A DNA stretch of 64,000 nucleotides from Mycobacterium sp. 141 (GCF_000382405.1 NZ_KB908265.1:1-64000); one strand, 5' to 3'. Counted from the first letter of the stretch, positions 1 to 8,119 are shown. Notes: generated from the letters alone by a model not told the origin. Numbers and translations are program-made.

Positions 1-179
1 TCCAGCGCCGCCTGCCCGCCAACGACCATCGCTCTGGCTTGGTCGAGCAGAATGCCCAGCTCAGCATCGGTATGCGCCGAACCCAGATGAGCCAGGATCA
101 CCACCCGGCCCGCGTCCTTGCGGGCCACCTGCACCGCCACTGCGCCTGAGGCGGTGCGCACTTTCCGCACGTACGCCAC
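1..179 (-). mobile_element. IS transposase, N-terminal part (cut by window edge)
   Basis: The reverse strand opens with GTG at 179 and reads MAYVRKVRTASGAVAVQVAR and onward for 59 codons without a stop, running off the window edge. The start MAYVRKVRTASG followed by an HLGSAHTDAELG segment resembles the N-terminus of IS1634/IS1549-type transposases of actinobacteria, as I recall that family. The catalytic DDE domain would lie outside the window. Neither terminal inverted repeat can be checked, and the family assignment rests on N-terminal similarity alone. Confidence 0.6.
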
Positions 180-316
180 CGCACGAACCTACCCGGTTAG
201 TACCCCAAAACACCCACCTGAAACAGAAACGCCGCAGGTCAAACGACTGTCAACCCTGAAAACGAGCCGGGGTGTCCAAACTCAGGTCGGAATCCAATAC
301 GGAAAGGGCTTTTGCC

Positions 317-682
317 ATGCTCATCGTGACCACCAACGACATTCCGGGGTGGGAGATTCAGCGGGTCTGCGGCGAGGTCTTCGGACTTACCGTGCGGTCC
401 CGAAACGCCTTCTCTCAGATGGGTGCCGGGTTCAAGAGCATGTTCGGCGGCGAGCTGCAGGGGATGACGAAGAACCTCGCCGAAAGTCGTAACGAAGCGA
501 TGGGCCGACTGATGAACGAGGCCCGCGCCCGTGGCGGCAACGCCATCGTCGCCATGCGCTTCGACACCACCGAGATCGGCGACACCTGGACGGAGATCTG
601 TGCCTACGGCACCGCTGTGCAGGCCGTGCCCGTCACCGACGCCGCCAAGTACACCGCCAAGCAACTCGGGTACGGCGGCTGA
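317..682 (+). CDS. UPF0145 (YbjQ-like) heavy-metal-binding-domain protein
   Basis: A 121-residue protein starting MLIVTTNDIPGW and containing RGGNAIVAMRFDTTEIGDTW and ICAYGTAVQAVP. These are typical of the UPF0145/YbjQ family, a small pentameric fold annotated as a putative heavy-metal-binding domain with no proven function. The ATG at 317 is chosen because the family begins with the MLI(V)TT motif and a purine-rich GGAAAGGG lies just upstream at 301. A longer frame from 272 exists but adds a non-conserved leader. It stands alone, upstream of the cobalamin riboswitch and cbtBA. No signal peptide or membrane segment is visible. Confidence 0.75.
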   Translation: MLIVTTNDIPGWEIQRVCGEVFGLTVRSRNAFSQMGAGFKSMFGGELQGMTKNLAESRNEAMGRLMNEARARGGNAIVAMRFDTTEIGDTWTEICAYGTAVQAVPVTDAAKYTAKQLGYGG

Positions 683-713
683 TACCGACACCGGGCGGCT
701 GGACCGCGGGTTT

Positions 714-810
714 ACGATGCTCGAGTAATCGACGGTTGAAGGAATCTGGTGAGAATCCAGAACGGTCGCGCCACTGTACACAGTCAGACCCTGATGCCGT
801 TACCTTTTCA
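714..810 (+). promoter_or_regulatory. Cobalamin (B12) riboswitch upstream of cbtB
   Basis: The sequence carries the hallmarks of a cobalamin aptamer: GGAATCTGGTGAGAATCCAG at 741-760, GGTCGCGCCACTGTA (the B12-box region) at about 764-778, and AGTCAGACCCTGATGCCG closing the core near 799. The order and spacing fit the cobalamin riboswitch family. It sits directly ahead of cbtB-cbtA, a known type of B12-riboswitch target. A GC hairpin at 813-829 between the aptamer and the ribosome binding site could be the expression platform. No covariance search was run. Confidence 0.82.
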
Positions 811-812
811 AA

Positions 813-829
813 CGGGACGCGTACTCCCG
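813..829 (+). promoter_or_regulatory. Hairpin ahead of the cbtB ribosome binding site
   Basis: CGGGA at 813-817 pairs with TCCCG at 825-829. It lies directly before the GAGGAG ribosome binding site (831-836) of cbtB. Its place between the riboswitch core and the start codon suggests it takes part in translation control, but that is inference. Confidence 0.4.
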
Positions 830-843
830 AGAGGAGCACTTGG

Positions 844-1053
844 ATGACCACCTCACCGCAGACAGTGTCACGTGCGGTCGACTTGTCGGCCGCAAAGGCC
901 GCGCTGTGGCTCAGCGCCGCCACGGTTCTGGCGCTTCTGGTTTACTACTTCGTCGGCATCGACCAGGGCGCGACGTCGATATTCGGTAGCGATATGCACG
1001 TTCACGAGTTCGTGCACGACGCACGCCACTTCCTCGGCTTCCCCTGCCACTAG
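844..1053 (+). CDS. cbtB: Cobalt transporter subunit CbtB
   Basis: A 69-residue protein with one membrane helix (about residues 19-38) and a C-terminal histidine-rich tail: H52, H54, H58, H62 and final H69 with Cys68. This is the CbtB layout, a one-helix subunit with a metal-binding tail that works with the five-helix CbtA in predicted cobalt uptake for B12 synthesis. ATG 844 is preceded by GAGGAG at 831. cbtA follows 12 bases later, and a cobalamin riboswitch lies upstream, which fits repression when B12 is plentiful. The role is known from comparative genomics of the family rather than from this sequence. Confidence 0.88.
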   Translation: MTTSPQTVSRAVDLSAAKAALWLSAATVLALLVYYFVGIDQGATSIFGSDMHVHEFVHDARHFLGFPCH

Positions 1054-1065
1054 CGGGTAGCCGAC

Positions 1066-1908
1066 ATGGAAAAAAGAATAATCATCCGCGCGACGCTCTG
1101 GGGCGCCCTCGGTGGGCTGCTGGCCTTCATCTTCGCGCGAATTTTCGCCGAGCCGATCATTCAGCGGGCTATCGACTACGAGGGTGCCCGCGACGAGGCG
1201 CAGGAATATCTCGATCACCCGGGCGGTATGCCGGGGATGGACGAAGGTGTCGAGCTCTTCTCCCGCTCGATACAGAGCAATGTCGGCATCGGTGTCGGGA
1301 TCATCGCCTTCGGCGCCGCGATGGGCGCATTGTTCGCGGTCGCCTACTGCGTCGTCTACAACCGGTTCCCCCAGCTGTCACCCGGGACGTTGGCGCTTCG
1401 GCTGGCAGCTGCGATGTTCGTCGCGCTCTATCTCGTGCCGTTCCTGAAGTATCCGGCGAATCCGCCTTCGATCGGTCACCCGGACACGATCGGTTTCAGG
1501 ACGGGTCTGTACCTGACGATGGTCGTGGTGTCGGTTGTCGGCCTGGCGTTGGCAGTCGGACTGGCCGGTCGACTGCGGCCGCGTTTCGGTTCATACGGGT
1601 CGGTGCTGCTGGCCGGCGGCGCGTTCATCGTCGTGATCGCCATCGTGATGCTGTTGCTGCCGTCGCTGGGGCAGCTGAGTGTCAATGTGGCGCAGTACGG
1701 TAACCACGCCACCGAGACGCCGCAGCCGTTGCTCGACCCGCAGGGCAAGATCGTCTTCCCCGGATTCTCGGCCGACGATCTGTTCTACTTCCGGCTCTAC
1801 TCGATCGGGGCACAGGTCATCCTGTGGGCGACCATCGGTCTGGGCTTCGCGCCGATGGCCGACAAGATGCTCGGGGCTCCTGCGGATGCGGCCCGCGTCG
1901 CAGCGTGA
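1066..1908 (+). CDS. cbtA: Cobalt transporter subunit CbtA
   Basis: A 280-residue integral membrane protein with about five hydrophobic segments (near residues 10-28, 75-95, 108-125, 145-167, 180-200) and a last one near 248-268. It matches the CbtA family, the main membrane subunit of the predicted CbtAB cobalt transporter. The motif DYEGARDEAQEY after the first helix and the GHPDTIGFRTGLY stretch are typical. It lies 12 bases downstream of cbtB under the same riboswitch. Its stop overlaps the GTG start of the next gene by four bases, so the three genes are probably one operon. Confidence 0.85.
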   Translation: MEKRIIIRATLWGALGGLLAFIFARIFAEPIIQRAIDYEGARDEAQEYLDHPGGMPGMDEGVELFSRSIQSNVGIGVGIIAFGAAMGALFAVAYCVVYNRFPQLSPGTLALRLAAAMFVALYLVPFLKYPANPPSIGHPDTIGFRTGLYLTMVVVSVVGLALAVGLAGRLRPRFGSYGSVLLAGGAFIVVIAIVMLLLPSLGQLSVNVAQYGNHATETPQPLLDPQGKIVFPGFSADDLFYFRLYSIGAQVILWATIGLGFAPMADKMLGAPADAARVAA

Positions 1909-2459
1909 GTGAGGTCGTCCGGCTGTCCTTGGTATCGCATGCGATGACCGATGCCATGGCAGCCGGACGCTTCCCGATCGACGAGCCGCTCAATTCACTG
2001 GGCCACCGTCAAGCCGCCGCGTCGATCGAGCTCGGTCCGGTCGACGGTGCCTATTGCGGCCCCGAGAAACGGGCCCGCCAAACCGCGGAGCTGCTCGGTC
2101 TGCGAGCCGAGGTAGAACCACAATTGGCGGATCTGGACTGCGGCCTGTGGCGGGGAGATGTGCTCTCCGGGGTACCCTCGGCCGAGCTGGCCAGCTGGCT
2201 CACCGATCCGACCCAGGCGCCCCACGGCGGAGAAACCGTCGTCGAGCTGATCGCCCGAGTGCGTCGGTGGATGGACGCCATGACCACCCGCCGCGGCCGG
2301 ATGGTCGCCGTCACCCACCCCGCGGTGGTCCGGGCTGCTGTCCTGGTCACGCTCGAGGCGCCGCCGAAATCCTTCTGGCGCATCGATGTTGCGCCGGTGA
2401 GCCGCACTGCGCTGCATTTCCGCGGTCACGCCTGGACGCTGCGCAGCCCATTGAGCTAG
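1905..2459 (+). CDS. Histidine-phosphatase-fold protein with altered RHG motif
   Basis: A 184-residue protein of the histidine phosphatase (phosphoglycerate-mutase-like) fold. The N-terminal catalytic motif is SHA (LSLVSHAMTDA) in place of RHG. The central PEKRARQTAELLG segment matches the usual S..RA.QTA motif, and VTHPAVVRAAV supplies the second histidine. The GTG at 1905 overlaps the cbtA stop (GTGA), which decides the start. Co-transcription with cbtBA suggests a job in cobalamin assembly, for example a CobC-like alpha-ribazole phosphatase. The loss of the usual RHG arginine makes activity uncertain. Its stop shares the palindrome CTAG with the stop of the convergent lpqF gene. Confidence 0.72.
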   Translation: MSEVVRLSLVSHAMTDAMAAGRFPIDEPLNSLGHRQAAASIELGPVDGAYCGPEKRARQTAELLGLRAEVEPQLADLDCGLWRGDVLSGVPSAELASWLTDPTQAPHGGETVVELIARVRRWMDAMTTRRGRMVAVTHPAVVRAAVLVTLEAPPKSFWRIDVAPVSRTALHFRGHAWTLRSPLS

Positions 2460-3796
2460 GCCACGGGGGCCATCGCGAAGGCACGCTTGGCGATCGACCA
2501 CAGCCAGCCCGCGGCCGTCGGGCTGCGGAATTGCGGCCAGTTCAACTGGAAACTCACCACCCACGGTTGTCCGGTGTGGTCCACGGCGTACCAGCTGTAG
2601 GTCAGATCTCCCGGCAGGTTGCCACCCTTGGCGCCGACGTAGGGCCACTTCGCCGGGTCCAGATCGATGCCGGGGAGTGCGGACAGGATCTGCTTGACGC
2701 GGGCGGCCTCGCCCACGGCCGAGGCCTGCAGTGCAGCGTGCACGCGGCAGATGTCCTCGGCGCTGGCGAACCATTCCAGGCCGTCGTTGGATGCCGGGGT
2801 ATGGGTGCGGTTCGGATCCGGTTCGTAGGGACGCGAATTGGTCTGTTGCAGGAGCTGTACGCGATCCTTGGGCGAGGCCTGCTTCCACTGCTCACGCAGG
2901 TTCGGTTTGCCCCAGCCGACCGAGAACACCTCGTGCATGGTCGGGAACGGCGTCATGCTGGCCGGGTCGTGGTGGCCGCCGGTGACCAGGGCGCGCTCCA
3001 CCGCTGCGGTCCCCACGCGCCCGATCAACAGATCGGTGGCCATGTTGTCACTGGCCGAGATCATCTGCTGGGCTGCGGTCAGCACCGTGATCTGGGCGCC
3101 TGGCGGCAGCTTGTCCAGCCCGGCTGAACCCAGTTTCTTGCCTTCTTTGGTGATGGTCAGGTGATCGTCCCAATGCACCGTTCCGGCCTTGATCGCATCC
3201 GAAACGGCAAGCAGCACATACAGTTTGAAGATCGACGCGAGGGGTAGCGACAGGTCGGTGTTGGTGCCGGCGACCTTCTGGCACTTGCCTGCGGGGCCTC
3301 CCGGGACGACTTTGGCGACCTGGTAGGAGTACCGCGCTCCGGACTTGGACAGCTCGGTGTCGATGTCCGACCAGGAGTTGATCACCGGTGGGACGAGGTC
3401 GACGTCGAACCGGTCGACGAGGCCGGCGTCGTTGGTGCGCAGTTCGATGTCCTGTGCGACGTTGTAGGACGTCAGCACGTGCAGGGTGGCCTGTCCCGCG
3501 CCGATGTCCACAGAGCTGACCCGGAACGGACGGTCCCACCAGATCCGGTCCATCTTGGTGCCGACGTCGTCGACCTTCTCCGGACTGGCCAGAGTGCGCA
3601 CTCCGACCGGCCCGATGGGCCAATCCGAGTTCAGCATGTCCATCGTCTGCTTGGCACGCAGGCCGGGCGGGGTGTTGGTGTCTATGTGGGCGCCGTATGA
3701 GATCCCGGCCGCCGGTGCAGCACCTTGTGAACAGCCACAGGCCAGGGCAGCGGTGAGCGAGACGACGGCTGTCAGGCCGATCGCCCGCCGTGCCAC
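2456..3796 (-). CDS. lpqF: LpqF-like lipoprotein with serine beta-lactamase fold
   Basis: About 446 residues with an N-terminal signal and lipobox-like ALACGC near residue 20. The C-terminal half has class-A beta-lactamase or transpeptidase-like motifs: SIFK (S-x-x-K) near 188, SASDN (SDN) near 250 and AKGGNLPG (KGG) near 390. An N-terminal domain without recognised motifs precedes it. The location beside mhuD matches M. tuberculosis Rv3593 (lpqF). I use GTG 3796, which avoids overlap with mhuD and has a GAGG stretch just upstream; a start at 3844 would overlap mhuD. The substrate is unknown. It could be a cell-wall hydrolase or esterase rather than a true beta-lactamase. Confidence 0.8.
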   Translation of the reverse strand: MARRAIGLTAVVSLTAALACGCSQGAAPAAGISYGAHIDTNTPPGLRAKQTMDMLNSDWPIGPVGVRTLASPEKVDDVGTKMDRIWWDRPFRVSSVDIGAGQATLHVLTSYNVAQDIELRTNDAGLVDRFDVDLVPPVINSWSDIDTELSKSGARYSYQVAKVVPGGPAGKCQKVAGTNTDLSLPLASIFKLYVLLAVSDAIKAGTVHWDDHLTITKEGKKLGSAGLDKLPPGAQITVLTAAQQMISASDNMATDLLIGRVGTAAVERALVTGGHHDPASMTPFPTMHEVFSVGWGKPNLREQWKQASPKDRVQLLQQTNSRPYEPDPNRTHTPASNDGLEWFASAEDICRVHAALQASAVGEAARVKQILSALPGIDLDPAKWPYVGAKGGNLPGDLTYSWYAVDHTGQPWVVSFQLNWPQFRSPTAAGWLWSIAKRAFAMAPVA

Positions 3797-3806
3797 CCTG
3801 CCTCGG

Positions 3807-4124
3807 CTATGCCTGGGTGCCGGGCCCCGCAACGTCCAACACAACCTCGAACTCCAGCAGCGACGCCCCGGTTGCCACGGGGTTCTTGTGTTCGCCCTTG
3901 TGGGCCTCGATGGCGGGGCCGGATGCCCACGCCTGGAACGCCTCTTCGGATTCCCACTGCGTCACGACGAAGTAGCGGTCTTCACCCTTGACCGGGCGCA
4001 GCAGCTGGAAGCCAAGGAACCCCGGCTGGCTGTCGACGGCATGTGCACGGTGCGCGAACCGCTTCTCCAGTTCCGGACCTGCGTTGGGCGGCACTTCGAT
4101 GGCGTTGATCTTCACGACTGGCAT
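3807..4124 (-). CDS. mhuD: Heme-degrading monooxygenase MhuD
   Basis: A 105-residue ABM-domain protein. The three active-site residues known for MhuD are all present at the expected positions: Asn7 (VVKINAIE), Trp66 (EAFQAW) and His75 (IEAHKGEH). MhuD binds two hemes and opens the ring to mycobilin without releasing carbon monoxide, freeing iron in the cytoplasm. The length equals the family standard. It lies 10 bases upstream of lpqF on the same strand and is divergent from the hydrolase at 4164. Confidence 0.9.
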   Translation of the reverse strand: MPVVKINAIEVPPNAGPELEKRFAHRAHAVDSQPGFLGFQLLRPVKGEDRYFVVTQWESEEAFQAWASGPAIEAHKGEHKNPVATGASLLEFEVVLDVAGPGTQA

Positions 4125-4163
4125 GGGATTCAGGCTACCGTGACCGCCCGGCAGGATAACGAC

Positions 4164-4925
4164 ATGGTCACAGAACTTCTGATCCATCGCGGTGGTCGCG
4201 GTGCGCCCATAGTGCTGGTGCACGGGCTGATGGGTCGTGGCAGTACCTGGACCCGTCAACTGCCGTGGCTGGCCGAGCTGGGTGCGGTGTACACCTACGA
4301 CGCGCCGTGGCATCGCGGGCACGATGTGCCCGACGCGTATCCGATCAGCACCGAGCGGTTCGTCGCGGACCTGGGTGACGCGGTCGCGCAATTGGCGGAG
4401 CCGGCGCGGCTGGTGGGTCATTCGATGGGTGCGTTGCATTCGTGGTGCCTGGCCGCAGCCAGGCCCGAGCTCGTGCGCTCGGTCGTGGTCGAGGACATGG
4501 CACCGGACTTCCTGGGGCGTACCACCGGCCCGTGGGAGCCGTGGGTGCACGCGTTGCCGGTCGAATTCGGCTCGGCGCAGGAGGTTTACCGGGAGTTCGG
4601 CTCCGTGGCGGGCCGGTATTTCCTGGAAGCGTTCGACCGGACGGCCACCGGTTGGCGGTTGCACGGCCGTCCGCAGTGGTGGCTGGACATCGCCGCGGAG
4701 TGGGGCACCAGGCAGTACTGGCAGCAGTGGCGTGCGGTGCGGGTGCCGACGCTGCTGATGGAGGCCGGGACTTCTGTCGCACCTGCGGGCCAGATGCGGA
4801 CCATGGCCGAAAGTGGTTACCGGACAACATATCTGTATGTACCTGAGTCGGGTCACCTGATCCACGACGAGCAGCCGGAGACATACCGTCGGGCCGTCAG
4901 CGGGTTCCTAGCGTCGTTCGCCTGA
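4164..4925 (+). CDS. Alpha/beta-fold hydrolase (Rv3591c-like)
   Basis: A 253-residue alpha/beta hydrolase. The oxyanion segment VLVHGLMGRGSTW is near residue 18, the nucleophile elbow VGHSMGALHS places Ser near residue 86, and the catalytic His is in VPESGHLIHDEQP near residue 235. It is divergent from mhuD, as Rv3591c is in M. tuberculosis. ATG 4164 is chosen over an in-frame GTG at 4140 because AGGA lies 8 bases upstream. No signal peptide is seen, so it is probably cytoplasmic. Substrate unknown. Its last 18 bases overlap the small convergent gene at 4908. Confidence 0.8.
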   Translation: MVTELLIHRGGRGAPIVLVHGLMGRGSTWTRQLPWLAELGAVYTYDAPWHRGHDVPDAYPISTERFVADLGDAVAQLAEPARLVGHSMGALHSWCLAAARPELVRSVVVEDMAPDFLGRTTGPWEPWVHALPVEFGSAQEVYREFGSVAGRYFLEAFDRTATGWRLHGRPQWWLDIAAEWGTRQYWQQWRAVRVPTLLMEAGTSVAPAGQMRTMAESGYRTTYLYVPESGHLIHDEQPETYRRAVSGFLASFA

Positions 4926-5156
4926 GGCACCCCCGGACGGCCAGGACGGATGCTGCTCGAAGCGGGTGCGCGCGGCATCGAGATCCTGCTCGGCTCGCTG
5001 GGTGTCATAGTCCGCCAGCCGGCCCGCGAACGGCGCGTAGGTCCGAAACTGGTCCTGCTGGATTCGCAGAATGCCGGCGCGGTGCGCCGTCCAGCTCAGG
5101 GCCATGGCGACCACGAACGGTAGGGCCATGATCACGAGGGCGAGTGCAACGGTCAT
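4908..5156 (-). CDS. Small membrane protein of unknown function
   Basis: An 82-residue protein with one N-terminal hydrophobic helix (about residues 3-24: LALVIMALPFVVAMALSW) and a charged, probably helical C-terminal tail (DYDTQRAEQDLDAARTRFEQ). The start ATG 5156 places the helix at the extreme N-terminus, like a signal anchor. It lies back to back with the GlxA-type regulator at 5229 and overlaps the 3' end of the hydrolase gene. I do not recognise a named family. Confidence 0.6.
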   Translation of the reverse strand: MTVALALVIMALPFVVAMALSWTAHRAGILRIQQDQFRTYAPFAGRLADYDTQRAEQDLDAARTRFEQHPSWPSGGASGERR

Positions 5157-5228
5157 GGCAGTAATTTTTGTTAAGCCAATATCCAGCCAGCAAGTGGCAG
5201 TACTGACACCTTTCGGTAAGATACTGCC

Positions 5229-6221
5229 ATGATCAAAAGCGTCTCCGCGCTGGTGCTCGATGGCTTGGCCGTCTTCGAATTCGGGGTGATCTGCGAGGTT
5301 TTCGGGATCGACCGCTCGGCCGACGGGGTGCCGAACTTCGACTTCAAGGTGTGCGGGCCGGAACCTGGGAAGCCGGTGCGGACCTCGATCGGTGCCACGC
5401 TGACACCCGATCACGGTCTCGATGCCCTGATCGGCGCGGATCTGGTGGCCATCCCCGCGATTGCGGGCACCGACTACCTGCCGGAGGCGCTGGCCGCGGT
5501 GCGCACGGCGGCCGACGCCGGGTCGATAATCCTGACCGTGTGCTCAGGAGCGTTTCTGGCGGGCGCGGCCGGATTGCTCGACGGACGCCCGTGCACCACG
5601 CATTGGATGCATGCCGACGAGCTGGCGCGCAGATATCCGACCGCGCACGTCGATCGCAACGTGCTGTTCGTGGACGACGGCAATCTGATCACCAGCGCGG
5701 GCACGGCCGCGGGCATCGACGCGTGTCTGCATCTGGTGCGTCGTGAGCTCGGCAGCGAGGTGACCAACAAGATCGCCCGCCGCATGGTGGTTCCGCCGCA
5801 GCGCGACGGTGGTCAGCGGCAGTTCATCGACCAGCCCATCCCGGTGCGCTGTTCGGACGGCTTTGCGCCGCACCTGGATTGGATCATCAGCAACCTGGAG
5901 AAGCCGCACACCGTCGGTACGCTCGCCAAGCGGGCGGCCATGTCCACGCGTACCTTCGCGCGGCGTTTCGTCGAGGAGACCGGGACCACGCCGATGCAGT
6001 GGATCACCGATCAGCGCGTGCTGTACGCCCGCCGTCTGCTCGAGGAGACCGACGTGGATCTCGATTGGATCGCCGGGCAGGCCGGGTTCGGTTCCGCGAC
6101 CCTGTTGCGGCACCATTTCCGTCGCGTGATCGGCGTGACGCCGTCGGATTACCGTCGCCGGTTCGCCTGCGGTGCAGGGGAACCCGTCTGCGACGACGAA
6201 GAATCTGCCGCCTCGGCGTGA
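5229..6221 (+). CDS. GlxA-type transcription regulator (DJ-1/PfpI + AraC HTH)
   Basis: A 330-residue two-domain regulator. Residues 1-190 form a DJ-1/PfpI-like amidotransferase domain with Cys in ILTVCSGAFLAGAAG and the TTHW motif after GLLDGRPC. Residues about 215-320 form an AraC helix-turn-helix pair (MSTRTFARRFVEETGTTP and IAGQAGFGSATLLRHHFRR). Members of this family sense small metabolites and activate nearby operons. It is divergent from the small membrane protein at 4908-5156, which could be a target. The effector is unknown. Confidence 0.85.
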   Translation: MIKSVSALVLDGLAVFEFGVICEVFGIDRSADGVPNFDFKVCGPEPGKPVRTSIGATLTPDHGLDALIGADLVAIPAIAGTDYLPEALAAVRTAADAGSIILTVCSGAFLAGAAGLLDGRPCTTHWMHADELARRYPTAHVDRNVLFVDDGNLITSAGTAAGIDACLHLVRRELGSEVTNKIARRMVVPPQRDGGQRQFIDQPIPVRCSDGFAPHLDWIISNLEKPHTVGTLAKRAAMSTRTFARRFVEETGTTPMQWITDQRVLYARRLLEETDVDLDWIAGQAGFGSATLLRHHFRRVIGVTPSDYRRRFACGAGEPVCDDEESAASA

Positions 6222-6449
6222 CTTGTCCGCCCGCCGGGTCTGTACAGCTTTCTTGCCGCGAGCCTGTCGGACGTGCAGTGCGCGATGATAAGCACGTCTG
6301 GTGCAAAGCCGTTCCAATTGGTGGCGGTGCCACTCGCGCGCCGTGCCCGCGGTGGCGAGCGCGAAACTCGCCACGCCCGAAGCCAGTGCGCTGATCGCGG
6401 TCGTGGCGACTGCGAATCGACACAGCCCGCTGGTGTTGGTGCGAACCAT
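6222..6449 (-). other. Signal-peptide-encoding frame, probably frameshifted remnant
   Basis: This roughly 375-base gap between glxA-type and mutY genes holds a reverse-strand frame opening at ATG 6449 with a strong ribosome binding site (AGGAG, 8 bases upstream). It encodes a typical export signal (residues 5-36, rich in Ala/Val/Leu, ending ALATAGTA). The frame then turns Arg/His-rich and runs antisense through the glxA gene. A shift after codon about 38 gives GTATNWNGFAPDVLIIAHC, which looks more protein-like. I read it as a small secreted protein gene broken by a frameshift, or a sequencing error. The mature domain is not recognised. Confidence 0.35.
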
Positions 6450-6597
6450 GTGAATTCTCCTGTCTGACCAGCTTCTTCGCGGCCGTCCACCAGGGCCACC
6501 AAATTGGTTAGCCGTGCACGGGCTAATTCGTCTGCACGGGAGCAGATTTCGCGGGAATCGTCAACCCGGCCGCAGGCCCCGACCCACCCGTCGAACC

Positions 6598-7473
6598 TCA
6601 GATATTCTCGCCCTCGCCCGCCAGGGCGAACCGGCCATCGGGCGTCTGTTCCACCAGGCCGTCGACCAGCAGCGAGTCCAGCGCCCTGTCGCGCTGCGCG
6701 GTATCAGTCAGCCAGGCCACGTCCAACTGTCCGCGGGTGACGGGGAAATTGTTGGTGCGCAACACATCCAGTAGTCTGCCGCGCGCCTGACGGTCGGTTC
6801 CCGCGTAGCGCTGCGCCTTGCGGGCGGGGCCCGTCGGCGGTGGATAACCCGTTGTACGCCAAAGACACGCACTCAAGGGGCAGATCCCGCATCGCGGGGT
6901 CCGCGCGGTACACACCGTCGCGCCGAGTTCCATCAGTGCAGCCGAGAACACCGGTGCCGCGTCCGAGTCGGGCAGCAGCACGGACACGTCGTCGAGGTCC
7001 CGCACGCTCGCCGGTGAGTCGGCCCGGCCGTGCACCGCCCGTGCCACTACCCGGCGCACGTTGGTGTCGACCACCGGCACCCTGGCGGCGTATGCGAAGC
7101 ACGCAACCGCCCGCGCGGTGTAAGCCCCCACCCCCGGCAGGCTCAGCAGTGTGTCGACGTCGGCGGGCACCACGTCACCGTGCTCGGCCGCGATGGTGAC
7201 GGCACATTCGTGCAGGCGTTTGGCCCGGCGCGGGTAGCCGAGCTTGCCCCAGGCCCGCAGCACCTCGCCGACACCGGCCGCCGCGGTGGCCGACGGGGTG
7301 GGCCACCGCTCGATCCAGGCCAGCCAGATCGGCTCAACGCGCGAAACCGGTGTTTGCTGCAGCATGAACTCGCTGACCAGGATCTGCCAGGCGGTGACCT
7401 CGGGCCTGCGCCACGGGAGGTCTCGCTGAGCTTGCCGATACCAGCCCAGCAGCTCTTCTGACTCGATGGTCAT
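6598..7473 (-). CDS. mutY: A/G-specific adenine glycosylase MutY
   Basis: A 291-residue DNA repair enzyme that removes adenine paired with 8-oxoguanine. The N-terminal motif LLGWYRQAQRDLPWR is followed by VSEFMLQQTPV with the glutamate expected for catalysis. The helix-hairpin-helix is SLPGVGAYTARAVACFAY, and the catalytic Asp is in VPVVDTNVRR. The iron-sulfur loop is C-x6-C-x2-C-x4-C (CTARTPRCGICPLSAC). The protein is shorter at the C-terminus than E. coli MutY, as in other mycobacteria. ATG 7473 is chosen; it is divergent from the carbonic anhydrase gene with 25 bases between starts. Confidence 0.92.
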   Translation of the reverse strand: MTIESEELLGWYRQAQRDLPWRRPEVTAWQILVSEFMLQQTPVSRVEPIWLAWIERWPTPSATAAAGVGEVLRAWGKLGYPRRAKRLHECAVTIAAEHGDVVPADVDTLLSLPGVGAYTARAVACFAYAARVPVVDTNVRRVVARAVHGRADSPASVRDLDDVSVLLPDSDAAPVFSAALMELGATVCTARTPRCGICPLSACLWRTTGYPPPTGPARKAQRYAGTDRQARGRLLDVLRTNNFPVTRGQLDVAWLTDTAQRDRALDSLLVDGLVEQTPDGRFALAGEGENI

Positions 7474-7498
7474 ATCCGACTCGGGCAGAATGACGCCC

Positions 7499-8119
7499 AT
7501 GCCCAATTCGAATCCGGTGTCGGCGTGGAAGGCACTCAAGGACGGTAACGCGCGCTTTGTCGCGGGCGAGCAGCAGCATCCCAGCCAGGACATCGCACGA
7601 CGGGCGAGCCTGGCCCACACTCAGAAGCCCACCGCGGTGGTGTTCGGCTGCGGTGACAGCCGGGTCGCCGCCGAGATCCTGTTCGACCAGGGGCTCGGTG
7701 ACATGTTCGTGGTGCGCACCGCAGGCCACGTCATCGACAGCGCGGTACTCGGCTCTATCGAATACGCGGTCTCCATCCTCGATGTGCCGCTGATCGTGGT
7801 GCTGGGCCATGACAGCTGCGGCGCGGTCAAGGCCGCGCTCACCGCGCTCGACGAGGGTCACCTGCCTGGCGGTTATGTGCGCGACATCGTAGAGCGCGTG
7901 ACGCCGTCGATCCTGTTGGGCCGCCGCGCCGGTCTGGAGCGGGTCGACGAGTTCGAGGTCCAGCACGTCAAGGAAACCGTGTCGCAGCTGCAGATGCGGT
8001 CTGCGGCGATTGCCCAGGGTATCGCGGCCGGCACCCAGGCGATCGTCGGCGCGACCTACCACCTGGCCGACGGCCGGGTGGAGTTGCGGCATCACGTCGG
8101 CGACATCGGCCAGGTCTGA
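7499..8119 (+). CDS. canB: Beta-carbonic anhydrase (Rv3588c/CanB-like)
   Basis: A 206-residue beta-class carbonic anhydrase that interconverts CO2 and bicarbonate. The zinc site is seen in FGCGDSRVAAE (Cys with the Asp-Arg dyad) and LGHDSCGAV (His and Cys). The start MPNSNPVSAWKALKDGN matches the M. tuberculosis Rv3588c N-terminus, which favours ATG 7499 over upstream in-frame starts. Neighbours mutY and the Rv3587c-like gene keep the M. tuberculosis order. As a zinc enzyme it lies well outside the Zur-box region, and no such box is seen here. Confidence 0.92.
   Translation: MPNSNPVSAWKALKDGNARFVAGEQQHPSQDIARRASLAHTQKPTAVVFGCGDSRVAAEILFDQGLGDMFVVRTAGHVIDSAVLGSIEYAVSILDVPLIVVLGHDSCGAVKAALTALDEGHLPGGYVRDIVERVTPSILLGRRAGLERVDEFEVQHVKETVSQLQMRSAAIAQGIAAGTQAIVGATYHLADGRVELRHHVGDIGQV

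Noticed and set aside
2456..3844. Calling LpqF a true beta-lactamase
   Set aside because: The SxxK, SDN and KGG motifs are shared by many serine hydrolases and transpeptidases of this fold, and the lipoprotein has an extra N-terminal domain; substrate cannot be set from sequence.
3486..4163. A long forward extension upstream of the alpha/beta hydrolase start
   Set aside because: It lies antisense to mhuD and lpqF, both well supported, and has no similarity to hydrolase N-termini.
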